From NCBI RefSeq assembly GCF_040436345.1, contig NC_133227.1:18047501-18111500 (forward strand): 64,000 nucleotides of DNA, read 5' to 3'. Origin of the DNA: Pagrus major (Eukaryota > Chordata > Actinopteri > Spariformes > Sparidae). A model generated the notes under the pieces. That model ran no database searches. It was given only the letters and a program-made list of their open reading frames with translations, and was not told the origin of the DNA. This document shows positions 47,506-57,285 of the stretch, in pieces (the stretch's first letter is position 1; the number at the start of each line of letters is the position of its first letter). Made by a program: the position numbers and the translations under genes.

Positions 47506-47830
47506 ATTGTGCGACGGTCCCTTAATCTCCGTGACGACTTTGACGACGCCGTCACATATTAAGAAATGAACCGGACGGCCGTGAATATGAATAAACCGTC
47601 ACGTTAACATATTCTCAACAATACACAAAATAACACTTACAGTCTCATGGACGCACAAACTGTCCGTATGAAGGATGAATGTTGAGTGAGTCCCGACTCC
47701 GATCATGTACTCCACCGCGACGGCTCCACAGCTGCTCTCCCTCTGCGAGCAACAGCGATTGATCACTCAGCCAGGTGATCAGTGACCTGATTGGCGCAGA
47801 ACACCGCGGCTTCACGTGAACACAACATGC
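47506..47830. promoter_or_regulatory. CpG-richer patch, possible promoter or first exon
   Basis: CpG dinucleotides are much denser here (GCGACGG, GACGACGCCGTCAC, CGTCACG, CACCGCGACGG, ACCGCGG) than in the surrounding AT-rich DNA. No convincing frame or splice donor was fixed. A promoter of a host gene whose coding exons lie elsewhere would explain it. Confidence 0.35.
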
Positions 47831-48097
47831 TGATCATTAGTGGGCTGGGTGACCTTCTGTACACGGGGTCTGGACCTCAGTGACCTCATAGCTGTCTACA
47901 GCCATGGTTATAGCGACAGGTGACCAAATGAAATGCACCGTTACCTTGAGAAAATTTGTGGATTTCTCTGAGTTTGAACATTGTTGGAAACACTTGGGAT
48001 AATGTAAGTACACAACTGAAAAAATATATAACAAAGTTCTAGTCAGTTTTGTTTTTGTGCAGAAAAAGAACATCACTGTCCAACTATGTGCTTCCTG

Positions 48098-48640
48098 CAG
48101 CTATAGTGTATTCAGACCCCTTTTTTCACATTTTGTTATGTTGCAGCCTTATGCTAAACCCTTTTAAAATTATTTTTCATCAATCTACACTCAATACACC
48201 ATAATGACAAAGCTGAAACAGAATTTTAGAATTTTTTGCAAATAGCAATAAGTATTTAGACCCATTACTTGGTACTTAGTTGAAGCACCTTTGGATGGGG
48301 ACCGTCGGTGGACAGCCATTTTCAGGTCTCTCCAGAGAGGTTCATTGGATTCAAGTCAGGGCTCTGGCTGGGCTACTCAAGGACATTCACAGAGTTGTCC
48401 CTAAGCCACTCCTGCGTTGTCTTGGCTGTGTGCTTAGGGTCATTGTCCTGTTGGAAGGTGAACCTTCAGCCCAGTCCGAGGTTCTGAGTGCTCTGGACCA
48501 GGTTGCCATTAAGGATATCTCTGTACTTTGCTCCTTTTAGCATTCCCTCAACCCTGACCAGTCGCCCAGTCCTTGCCGCTGAAAAACACTCCCAAAGCAT
48601 GATGCTGCCACAACCATGCTTCACCATTGGGATGAGGTGC
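48098..48640 (-). mobile_element. Tc1-like transposon fragment (transposase C-terminal half)
   Basis: The left end reads ATAGTGTATTCAGACCCC and CACATTTTGTTATGTTGCAG, a Tc1 family abundant in fishes. The minus strand then carries degenerate transposase code. Plus-strand words such as GGTGGACAGCCATTTTCAGG, AGGTCTCTCCAGAG and TGCTTAGGGTCATTGTCCTG correspond to the DLNPIE-to-PKHTA region read backwards. An internal deletion joins CACCTTTGG to ATGGGGACC near 48295. The match stops at about 48640. The plus frames seen here are antisense artefacts. Confidence 0.88.
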
Positions 48641-49265
48641 TTCTCATTTCACCTGAATTGTTTCCACGTTTCCCTCATTTGCATCCTTAGCTTGCGTCTT
48701 AGTCCCACCCACCGAGGATTCGTGGAGCGATGCAAGGAAACCACGGGAGGAGAAAGGACCAAGGATATCTATTTTAAGACAAATGAAGGACCTCTCATTT
48801 GTCTTAAAACAGATTTCCTCAGTTTCCTCTATGGCGTCACATGAAGCGGCGTCCATCTCTAATGGCGGCTGCAGCTGATCACAACTGCATCAGCTGTCAG
48901 TCAGCTTTAACAGCTGTAGAGACATCAGATGAATTTATGTCAAAAATGCCATTATCTATATATATTTTAATTATAACACAGAACTAAAACTTATCAAGAA
49001 ACTTAAATAATCAATTAAGTTATTCTGATGTGTCGCATGCATAATTGCACAGAGCTCTGTTAACAGAGAGACACAGCTATATTGTTTTGTTATAGCTGCA
49101 GGAAATGTGATGTTTTCCTCATTAAAGACATGTACTATTTCACCCACCAGCAGCTCATCTGACATTAATCACAATGTTTAGTTCTATGACCTGGACTGCC
49201 CAATCCACAGATTTCCAAAATCAAAGATGTGTCTGCAGTTTAATTCAGTTCAGTTCAGACATGCA
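48641..49265. other. no gene; contains a perfect 15-bp-arm hairpin
   Basis: TTTTAAGACAAATGA (48772-48786) and TCATTTGTCTTAAAA (48795-48809) are exact inverted copies eight bases apart. GGATATC and GATTTCC words continue the symmetry weakly, as in a small MITE. The rest is non-coding. Confidence 0.65.
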
Positions 49266-49359
49266 GGGGTGGCTGTAGCTCAGAAGGTAGGTCGTCTAGT
49301 AATCGGAAGGTCACAGTCAGTAGACTGGAAAAGCGCCATAGAAATTCAAGTCCATTTAC
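49266..49359 (+). mobile_element. tRNA-derived SINE, internally deleted
   Basis: GGTGGCTGTAGCTCAGAAGGT and TAATCGGAAGGTCAC are the head of a common fish SINE with its A-box. TAGACTGGAAAAGCGCCATAG and CAAGTCCATTTAC are its 3' end. The B-box and body between them are missing. Confidence 0.8.
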
Positions 49360-50755
49360 GTGATTAAAATTACAGTGAATATAGTTTAGGCATACACTTG
49401 AAACTTAGATTGTGATTAACTTTATTCACAGATGGCATAAAGTAAGATGTTATTTCTTTTGCAGTCAGTACTCTGCATTATTTCAGCTGTTGTCTGTGTC
49501 CTGTCCTGTCCTTCATATCTGTTTAAATATCTTTGAAGCTGACGGCAAACAGTTTCGCTGGATGATCACTTTATTTTTTCAATGGCTGATCTCTGTAGAC
49601 ACACTAACAGTTGGATCTGTATCCCGCTTTGCTGTCTTGTTTTGTGGTTTGTTCAGTTCCTGTTTCATTCTCACAGTTTTATCACTCATTGGACATGTGA
49701 TGTGATGCCGCTGCTGATACCCTAATTATTCATTTTTGTGCAAACAAAGCTTCTGTTATACACATTAAACTTCTTCTGAATTTTTTGTTGTGAACCGACA
49801 ACCTTAAAGGTGCATTAGTCAACTTTTATGTCTTTTAAAACATTTTTTAATCATGTTGGTGGAGGAAAGGTGGAAGAATGGAGATTCTCTCTTTTTGTTT
49901 AATTGTATTTATTTATTTATTTTCCTTTCCTTTCCCTCTCCTCTCTTTATTATTCTTGCACTTTCCCTTTCAGCCATCCCAGTTACTTACAAACACATAC
50001 ACACACACAAACCGCCTTTCAACACCCTCAACATACAACGCAATGTACCCATTTGTTTTTGCCTCATCATTTAATTGTCTAGTTTTGTCTTGTCTTACTT
50101 ACTTACTTGTCTTTTTTATGTCTTTTCGGTGTCTTTCCTATCATGTCTCTCACTTGTCTTGTGTTGCAGGACTTCATAATAATAACATTAAAAAAAAGAA
50201 ATTAGTTTGTTCAGTTCACAGTAGTTTAACACTTCCGTTAAAGAAAGACAAACCCACAATGGTCACTGACATAACTTGAAGGTCCGTGTACCTTCCGTTC
50301 ATTCTATTTCCAATTTTGAAACGAAAATCGAAAAACGAAAAAAACAGGCATTTTTCTTTTTTCAATATATGTAGCAGGTTTTAAAAGACCAACCAGGAGC
50401 CATTTTCTATTAAAATACAGCCATAAAATTGGATTTTGTGTTGTTTTCCTATTATGGATTTTTATATTCCCAGATAAACACGAAGAATCCAATCTATGTT
50501 AATCCAAAATGCAAAAATGCAGGGATTTTTTAACATCTGTATTATTACAAGGTCAACCGGAAGCAGTATACCCGGACCCTGGAAGCAGTATACCCGGACC
50601 CTGGAAGCAGTATTTTAGCCTTTTTCCCACGATTAGCGCGTCTTTAGCAAAACAGTAGCAGATTCGGTTGGCAGGAGTTCGAAGCCTGGACGAGATGGTG
50701 TCTCTTGAGCCCTATGGAAATTTAAGACGCGGACATTTCCACAAATTTATTACAG
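49360..50755. other. no gene recognised
   Basis: Non-coding, T-rich sequence. A 22-bp unit GGAAGCAGTATACCCGGACC.. is tandemly repeated at about 50559-50610. The first recognisable integrase exon starts at the right edge. Confidence 0.5.
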
Positions 50756-52189
50756 TTAGGTGTGCAGAAAGGATGTTCTGAAATGAGTGTCAGGAGATTT
50801 TGTGCACATCACAACATTTCCAGGAGGGGACATGTATCGGACACACAATTGGAGGTTACGATCAACAGGGCAATAAATCAGGTAGGTTATTTTGGTTTTC
50901 TTTGACAAGTCACATTTACATTTACTTGATTAGGTTTTTGGATAAATTGTACGACTAGTTTTACATCATCTCCATACTTTTTACTTACTCAGTATACTTG
51001 TGAAGAAGAATGTACTCTTACTCCTCTACATTCGGCTACACTGAGCTAGTCACTTTTCTTTTTTACCCATTCAGTATTCTAGGCAGCATTATCATCATTA
51101 CACCCCCATCTGTTTTATATTTCATATTTCATGTTGACTAGGTTACATTTCACGGCTTATGTTGATTCATCAGACAGGGTCAACATATGGCCGAAAGATG
51201 ATGACCGGGTACCTGTCTGCAATGGGAGTGGTTGCTGGTGAACGCCAGGTGGGGAAGATTTTGAGAGCAACTCATCGTCCCTATCACGAAATGCGCAAAC
51301 GTGTAAGTATCTTTTGCGAGCCTTTAATGTTGTGGTATATGGTATAATGTATTTTACTAGCTGACTTTTACTTGCTTTTTCCCCCAAAGGGCGCACGTAA
51401 CCTTAACCCCGTCCCCTACAGTGCAGAATACATGGGACACAAAGTCCACATCGACCAGAACGAAAAATTGGTCATGTTCGGAGTAACACACGTTCTCGCA
51501 ATAGATGGGTACAGCAGTAAGGTCGTTGCCCACGCAACCATGCCTGTCAAAAATAACCTCACGATCTATGAAGATGTTTACAGGTTAGTACAGTGCTTCT
51601 CAACCTTTTTTTTTTGTTTGTTTTAATACCCCCTTCCTCTGATTTCTGAATCCAAGTGTCCCATAGGGCAAAAACACATTTTTCAAAACAGTTGTTTGTG
51701 ACTTTTTCTGTCATTTTTGCGACTTTGTTTTCTTTTTTGCAATTTTTTGGACCCCCCCACACCTGAAGCCTACAGATGACTCTAGATGTGATTTATTAGC
51801 TGGAAAATTCATTAGGGACATAGCCTGAAGCCTCACACAGTTCCACTACAAATTTGAGAAAAAAAAATCACATCTAGAGTCATCTGCAGACTTCTGTTGC
51901 ACAATTTATTTAGGTATGTCATCTCATGTAATTGTGGACACAATGCACTCATAGATTGCAATATTCTTGATCTATCCTATATTGCAGACTTAACATTTGA
52001 TGAGTCAACATTTGTTTGAGTCATGTTTCACTATTTTATAGATCAGCAGTTCTTGAATATGGGATGTGGGACCAGGTCAGGGTGGACCATGGCTGAGAAT
52101 TTTACTTGTCCCTCCACATGCAGGAGATGCTGTCTAACCACAGACACAACTTGCAAAGGCAACCATATCTCCAAACACAATCAACAAAG
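50756..52189 (+). pseudogene. DDE integrase-core gene, four in-phase exons with an in-frame TGA
   Basis: Exons 50756-50881, 51174-51302, 51390-51583 and 52042-52189 join in agreeing phases with GT-AG signals, giving 199 codons. Exon 1 is helix-turn-helix-like (SEMSVRRFCAHHNISRRG). Exon 2 has [20 protein letters not shown] and [11 protein letters not shown]. Exon 3 has NPVPYSAEYMGHKVHIDQNE (first Asp, residue 107), then LVMFGVTHVLAIDGYSSKVV. Exon 4 has YGMWDQVRVDHG (second Asp, residue 165), then TGA at 52094-52096, then EFYLSLHMQEMLSNHRHNLQ in the same frame. The Asp spacing and order fit an rve-type integrase core; I recall similar intron-containing integrase-like proteins in fish and invertebrates but cannot name the superfamily (IS3-like or Ginger-like are options). 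The glutamate exon and the start were not found. TGA may be a CpG-decayed CGA. Confidence 0.7.
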
Positions 52190-52539
52190 GTGAGGTAACG
52201 GGTTCCTTAATGTACAAAATGTGCCTTGTTTATGCCTGAAGTGAGACTATGCTTTGGAGATGTTACTCAGATGTTACGTACTGAACAGCAAAATAAACTC
52301 TAGCAGTGATTGTTATTGGAATATATAGCTAACAGAAAATATCACTTAACCTTAACCAGATGCACCCTTGAGTAGGGATGCTTGTAGGCACCCCTACACA
52401 TCAATGGTCCTCCTCCTTGGACTCCCAATCAGCCCTCTTCATATTGTCTGTTAATTTTTTACATCTGATATAATCCTATTTCCTCTCATCATGTTGATTT
52501 TGCAGACTAAATTGAGTGGGGATTTTTTTTTTTTCTGAA
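52190..52539. other. no gene; junction between integrase gene and gag fragment
   Basis: There is no recognisable frame. The last integrase exon ends at 52189 and the truncated retroviral gag match begins near 52540, next to a T run (52525-52537). Confidence 0.5.
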
Positions 52540-54319
52540 AACACAGGCCAGTCCATTTTCATCAGGCCAACCACTTGGTTTAGTTTATTTTGTACTTCTT
52601 TTGGCATGGCATTGTTCACATACAGCTTGAACAGAGCTTTAGATGCTTCATTTGCATTCCAGTCACTTCCAGTTTCTTCTTTCCACTTTCATTGAAACTC
52701 ATGTAAAAACTGTGTTGGATTTTCTCCTTCTTTCAAAGTCTGCCTTTCCAGCTTGGATGGATCCATTTTAGATGGATACTTGTTTCATAATGCCTCCCGT
52801 ATTTTTGTTCAATAGTGTCCAAAGGGTTTAGCATCATGATAGTGATTATGATTTAATGCTCTTGCACTTCCATCTTCAAAGATTTTTGCCGCCATCTGCT
52901 GGCCCACTATCTTCATAAGTATGGCCTTAATATCTCCCAGTGCCAGCTTTACTCCTCCTGTGTTTTCCTCAAAGGCTCTGATCCATTTATCAGCCCCTTC
53001 TGTTAGTGCAGGTAGACAGTTTATTAACCCTGTCATGTCCATGAAACTCCAGGGCACATATCTTTCGGCCTCGCCTTGTCCTTTGGCCAGGAGGGGCAGC
53101 ATTGCTTTGACCCTTCACCTTTTCTTTCCTCTTCTTCAGAGAGTTCCTCTTCCTCCTCTCTCTCTCTAGTGACTGGGTTGACCTTCGTATGATAATCAGG
53201 GATTTGTCGCCCTCGTAGTTGCATGTGATTTAACCCTGTGTCCATATTTCCGGCAACAGCCAAGTTTACCTCATATGTCAGAGGTTGTCGTGTTTTGGCT
53301 CTGTTCCTCTCCTGTGCCTGTTCTTTTAATATCTCCTGTTCCTCTTTTATCATGTCAGCTTCGTATTGTTGACGAAAACTTTTCATTAAGGCATTCCAAT
53401 CAGGTGTGTAGCCCGAGTGTTTTCCTGCGTCTTTCAGGAGCTGTGCTTTACATTCGTGGTACCACTGCTTTTCCTCCCGTGTGGCCTTTCCAGTTTCTAT
53501 TTTTTCTTCTATTTCTCTGCATCTTTGTATTCCGAACTCTATTTCCCATGGTTCAATTTGGCCTCTGTGCAGCTGTGTGTGTGCATGTGGTTTTTGACTT
53601 TCTTCCAGCTTCTCCATCGGCCTGCTGAACTCCTCGAACACTTTAGGGTCTAGTGCATGTTGTGTTGGAGTGGAGTGGCGTGCTGTACCATGTTGTTGTT
53701 GCTCTCTGCTTTTCACCATCTGTGTTTTTGACGGTATTCGTGATACGTCACGGTCAAGATCAGTCACATCACTGTCATGGCCGCTTCCTTCTCTGTCTAA
53801 ATTTTCTGCTAAATACTCAGAGGTTTGGTTGTGGTCTAAATCCTCTGGAATACTACCCTGACTGTGTGTTCTTTTGTGCTGTGCTGAGCGTTGGCTAGTT
53901 TTCAAGGTCTCCACTAATCTTTTGGCTTGTGTGTGTGTTATCTGCTTCTGATGTTCCGTTTTCTCTCTCAAGTCTACGGTAAGTTTTCCCACTATTCTCC
54001 CATCCACTTCTCTCAGTGGAAACTGTCTTATTTCCTCCCCAGACATGTATGGTGGTGGCTGTGTCTGTGCTTCTAAGACCAGAGCAGTGGGCTTTGTTTT
54101 ATTCTGCTCCTTTTTTTGTTGTACTGCCATTAGCCTCTGTGTTTCTTCCATTTTGAAGTACTGCAGCACATCTCTTTGTTCAGCGTGATTCATATTTTTA
54201 TTTTGATGCTTTTTATCATTTTTTAGGTCTTTTCTCCATAATTCAGCCTCTATTCGGTCACAATAATTTAGGTCAAAAGTCCCTGTTATCGGCCACTTGG
54301 TGGCTTCAGAGGATACTCT
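52540..54319 (-). pseudogene. endogenous-retrovirus-like gag, main part, degenerate
   Basis: The minus frame 54193-53033 (386 codons) is a charged, Gln/Glu-rich matrix-like region with proline motif PPPYMSGEE, followed by a long coiled stretch (IQRCREIEEKIETGKATREE). In a shifted frame (53102-52809) a capsid-like part continues with YVPWSFMDMTGLI and KWIRAFEENTGG. A major-homology-region-like block (LKEGENPTQFLHEFQ) follows near 52740-52700, directly before an in-frame TGA. It reads like the gag of a fish retrovirus-like element; the class is uncertain. Its 5' end continues at 63476-63591 beyond the Gypsy insertion. No pol was found downstream, so the copy is 3'-truncated and non-functional. 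Confidence 0.72.
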
Positions 54320-54320
54320 G

Positions 54321-54531
54321 TGTGATGTTATGAGTATAGTAACATAAGAACTTGATTACCCAGCATGCCGCAGTAGTGAGGAGCATGTGCAGGAGCCCCG
54401 CCGGACGTTAGTAGATGTAGCCATGCAGGTAGTAGTGGACTGTTTATGTGCAAAGCTGTTAAGTAAAAATCAAAAACAAAACCAGCTATCACGCCTCGTC
54501 TGCTTATTATAAGTTTGAGCAAGACAACACA
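54321..54531 (+). repeat. 5' LTR of the Gypsy element
   Basis: Begins TGTGATGTTATGAGTATAG and ends CAAGACAACACA; 211 bases. It differs from the 3' LTR by several substitutions and a few short indels (for example AGCCCCGCCG near 54391, absent from the 3' LTR), so the insertion is not brand new. Confidence 0.93.
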
Positions 54532-54543
54532 TGGTGTCAGAAG
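54532..54543 (+). other. primer-binding site, cut by hAT copy 1
   Basis: TGGTGTCAGAAG directly follows the 5' LTR, as expected for a tRNA primer-binding site. The remaining bases (TGGCCG) lie at 56810 onward, beyond the hAT insertion, whose target duplication GTCAGAAG lies inside the site. Confidence 0.75.
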
Positions 54544-54667
54544 CAGGGCTGGACTGGGCCATTTTTTTAGGCCGGGCATTTTTTACTTAGGCCAGGCCAC
54601 CACCTGTTTTTTGTTTTGTTTTGTTTTTTTTTTGGGGGGGGGGGGGGGTATTTATTTATTTATTTAT

Positions 54668-54701
<34 letters not shown>

Positions 54702-54720
54702 TTTATTTATTTATTTTATT

Positions 54721-56457
54721 TCATTCTTCATCTTCTGTCTCTCTCTCTGGCTCTTCTGTCTCTCTCTCTGGCTCTTCTGTCTCTCTCTGCTGACCTTCTG
54801 TATATTGTTCAGTCTCTCTCTCCTGCTCTTCCGTCCCTGTCTCTATGACTTTTTCTACCAACTCTTTCTCCTGCTCTTCTGGTTCTCTCAACTTTTCCCT
54901 CTTCTCACTTGCACACTTCTCTGCGGATGTTGAATCAACCTGATGGACCAACACACCCCAAAGTTCCTTGATTAAAATATTTGAAAACACATCCATAGGA
55001 CTGACATGTGATATGAGTACACTAGGGTATTTACAGTATAGTACTATGGTAGGTATGTACAGTATAGACAGTAGTAATGATATGAGTACACTAGGGTATT
55101 TACAGTATAGTACTATGGTAGGTATGTACAGTATAGACAGTAGTAATGATATGAGTACACTAGGGTATTTACAGTATAGTAGTATGGTAGGTATGTTCAC
55201 TATAGACAGTAGTAATGATATGAGTACACTAGGTTATTTACAGTATAGTACTATGGTAGGTATGTTCACTATAGACAGTAGTAATGATATGAGTACACTG
55301 GGGTATTTACAGTATAGTACTATGGTAGGTATGTACAGTATAGACAGTAGTAATGATATGAGTACACTAGGGTATTTACAGTATAGTACTATGGTAGGTA
55401 TGTACAGTATAGACAGTAGTAATGATATGAGTACACTAGGGTATTTACAGTATAGTACTATGGTAGGTATGTACAGTATAGACAGTAGTAATGATATGAG
55501 TACACTAGGGTATTTACAGTATAGTACTATGGTAGGTATGTTCACTATAGACAGTAGTAATGATATGAGTACACTAGGGTATTTACAGTATAGTACTATG
55601 GTAGGTATGTTCACTATAGACAGTAGTAATGATATGAGTACACTGGGGTATTTACAGTATAGTACTATGGTAGGTATGTACAGTATAGACAGTAGTAATG
55701 ATATGAGTACACTAGGGTATTTACAGTATAGTACTATGGTAGGTATGTACAGTATAGACAGTAGTAATGATATGAGTACACTAGGGTATTTACAGTATAG
55801 TACTATGGTAGGTATGTTCACTATAGACAGTAGTAATGATATGAGTACACAGTACTTCACACCCATAAGTACAAATATTCCAACACCCCCACCTCTGCCA
55901 TCTTAATGACAGATGTATGAGTGACCCCGGTAGATGACACTTCACCCCCTCTTAATGACAGATGTGCGAGAGAACTTAATTTCAGGTCAGAGGCGAAATA
56001 AATCCATCAAACTGCCAGTCCAACTAGCCATGATGAAACAACCTGCCTGCTAGCTAGCATGCACACCATTTGCCCAGGTTGCATTGCTTAATGGCTAGGT
56101 TACATGACTGGCAGAGTTAGCACCAATGAAATTAATATCCAATTATAATACATATCTGAGTGATGACAGAGACAGGTGTGACAGATGTCCATCTCTGTCT
56201 TACACAGATATCTGATTTATGAACCAGTTAGGTTGCAGTTTATCAATTATACTCACAGTGATCATGGCCGTAGTGCTCCCCGGGTCCACCTGTTGACCTT
56301 CTCCGCCACTTGAAGCTGCCGCAGATGTTGAATCTCCGCGTCCAGAAGATGCAAACATATCGAATATTTTTCTACATTTTGCAGAATCCACCTGGAGGGC
56401 CATTCTCTTTTGGTCCCTAGCTCTTTCAGCGCCACCCTTTCTCTTTTTGCCATCCAT
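54721..56457 (-). CDS. small acidic protein gene of hAT copy 1 (two-exon model)
   Basis: Exons 56457-56257 and 54939-54721 (minus) join in phase 0 across an intron that contains the 69-bp minisatellite; the product would be 139 residues. The first exon starts MDGKKRKGGAERARDQKR and resembles the Lys-rich first exon of hAT transposases. The second is Glu-rich (EEQEKELVEKVIE, then REETEEPE-like repeats). BED finger, catalytic RNase H-like fold and dimerisation domain are all missing. It is probably a remnant of a deleted transposase gene rather than a functional protein. Confidence 0.45.
55012..55845. repeat. 69-bp minisatellite, twelve units (hAT copy 1)
   Basis: Twelve tandem 69-base units contain ACTAGGGTATTTACAGTATA and CTATGGTAGGTATGT. 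They differ mainly at one block reading ACAGTATA or TCACTATA, arranged in a fixed order that recurs in copy 2. All multiples of three stay open on both strands, giving a 312-codon plus frame and 210-codon minus frame that I regard as non-genic. Confidence 0.95.
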
Positions 56458-56801
56458 GGTCAGATAAGCTACTATAAACTACTTTTTATCACGCTCGGTC
56501 TTAGCTGTTTTTACAGGCACCTTGTAGCCCGAGAGGGAGGGGACCTGCCGGGCAGACCCTGCCCTCAGCTCATTGGTCCAGCAGCTACATCAGTCATGAA
56601 CAATGGGCCGAGCTACCAGTTTATGCACCAATAGGAGGGCTTATATACCGTCATTCGCCTACAACGGTATGTTAAATTGTTATTATATTTTATGTCGTAA
56701 AATAAATAAAATAAATAAAAATAACGCAGGCCAGTAGGCCAGAAAGCCTCGCAGGCCACCGGGACAATGCCCGGTTTGCCCGTATTCCCAATCCGGCACT
56801 G

Positions 56802-56941
56802 GTCAGAAGTGGCCGTGAGCAGCTACAGACGGAAGATTAGCCACGGGGGAGCCATGGGAAGAAACAAAAAGTCTCCGGTCGCGTGAGTGAGTGTTAAGCA
56901 ACATGCTAACAGAGGTTGCCACGGCGTGTGATGGCTACAAG
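56802..56941 (+). other. Gypsy leader between the two hAT copies, with the native gag ATG
   Basis: The 132-base remnant of the Gypsy leader (plus duplicated targets) contains a ten-codon upstream frame (ATG near 56852, ending TGA). It also contains the native gag start ATG at 56931-56933, followed by GCTACAAG, which is the target duplication of hAT copy 2. Gag resumes in frame at 59206. Confidence 0.8.
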
Positions 56942-57285
56942 CAGTGCCGGATTGGGAATACGGGCAAACCGGGCATTGTCCCGGTGGCCTGCGAGGCTTT
57001 CTGGCCTACTGGCCTGCGTTATTTTTATTTATTTTATTTATTTTACGACATAAAATATAATAACAATTTAACATACCGTTGTAGGCGAATGACGGTATAT
57101 AAGCCCTCCTATTGGTGCATAAACTGGTAGCTCGGCCCATTGTTCATGACTGATGTAGCTGCTGGACCAATGAGCTGAGGGCAGGGTCTGCCCGGCAGGT
57201 CCCCTCCCTCTCGGGCTACAAGGTGCCTGTAAAAACAGCTAAGACCGAGCGTGATAAAAAGTAGTTTATAGTAGCTTATCTGACC

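Larger units (their letters stand above)
54544..56801 (-). mobile_element. hAT element copy 1 (2258 bp), minus orientation
   Basis: Ends CAGGGCTGGACTGGG (54544) and CCCAATCCGGCACTG (to 56801) are inverted hAT-type termini. GTCAGAAG is duplicated at 54536-54543 and 56802-56809. The interior is the near-exact reverse complement of copy 2, with a first-exon-like gene at 56457-56257, the 69-bp minisatellite and a second exon at 54939-54721. Small differences from copy 2 lie mainly in the poly-G and TTTA tracts (54629-54720). No hAT catalytic domain is present, so it is non-autonomous. Confidence 0.95.

Noticed and set aside
48280..48844. Plus-strand frames 48280-48540 and 48488-48844 as genes
   Set aside because: They are antisense to a Tc1 transposase read on the minus strand.
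53275..53898. Plus-strand Phe/Val-rich frames
   Set aside because: Antisense shadows of the gag frame on the minus strand.
54968..55860. CRISPR-like array
   Set aside because: Units are directly adjacent with no unique spacers, in a eukaryotic hAT element.
54968..55906. 312-codon plus-strand frame (and mirrored 57837-58775) as a repeat protein
   Set aside because: It is a 69-bp minisatellite whose unit is a multiple of three, open on both strands, without start context or domain; it lies in a hAT intron.
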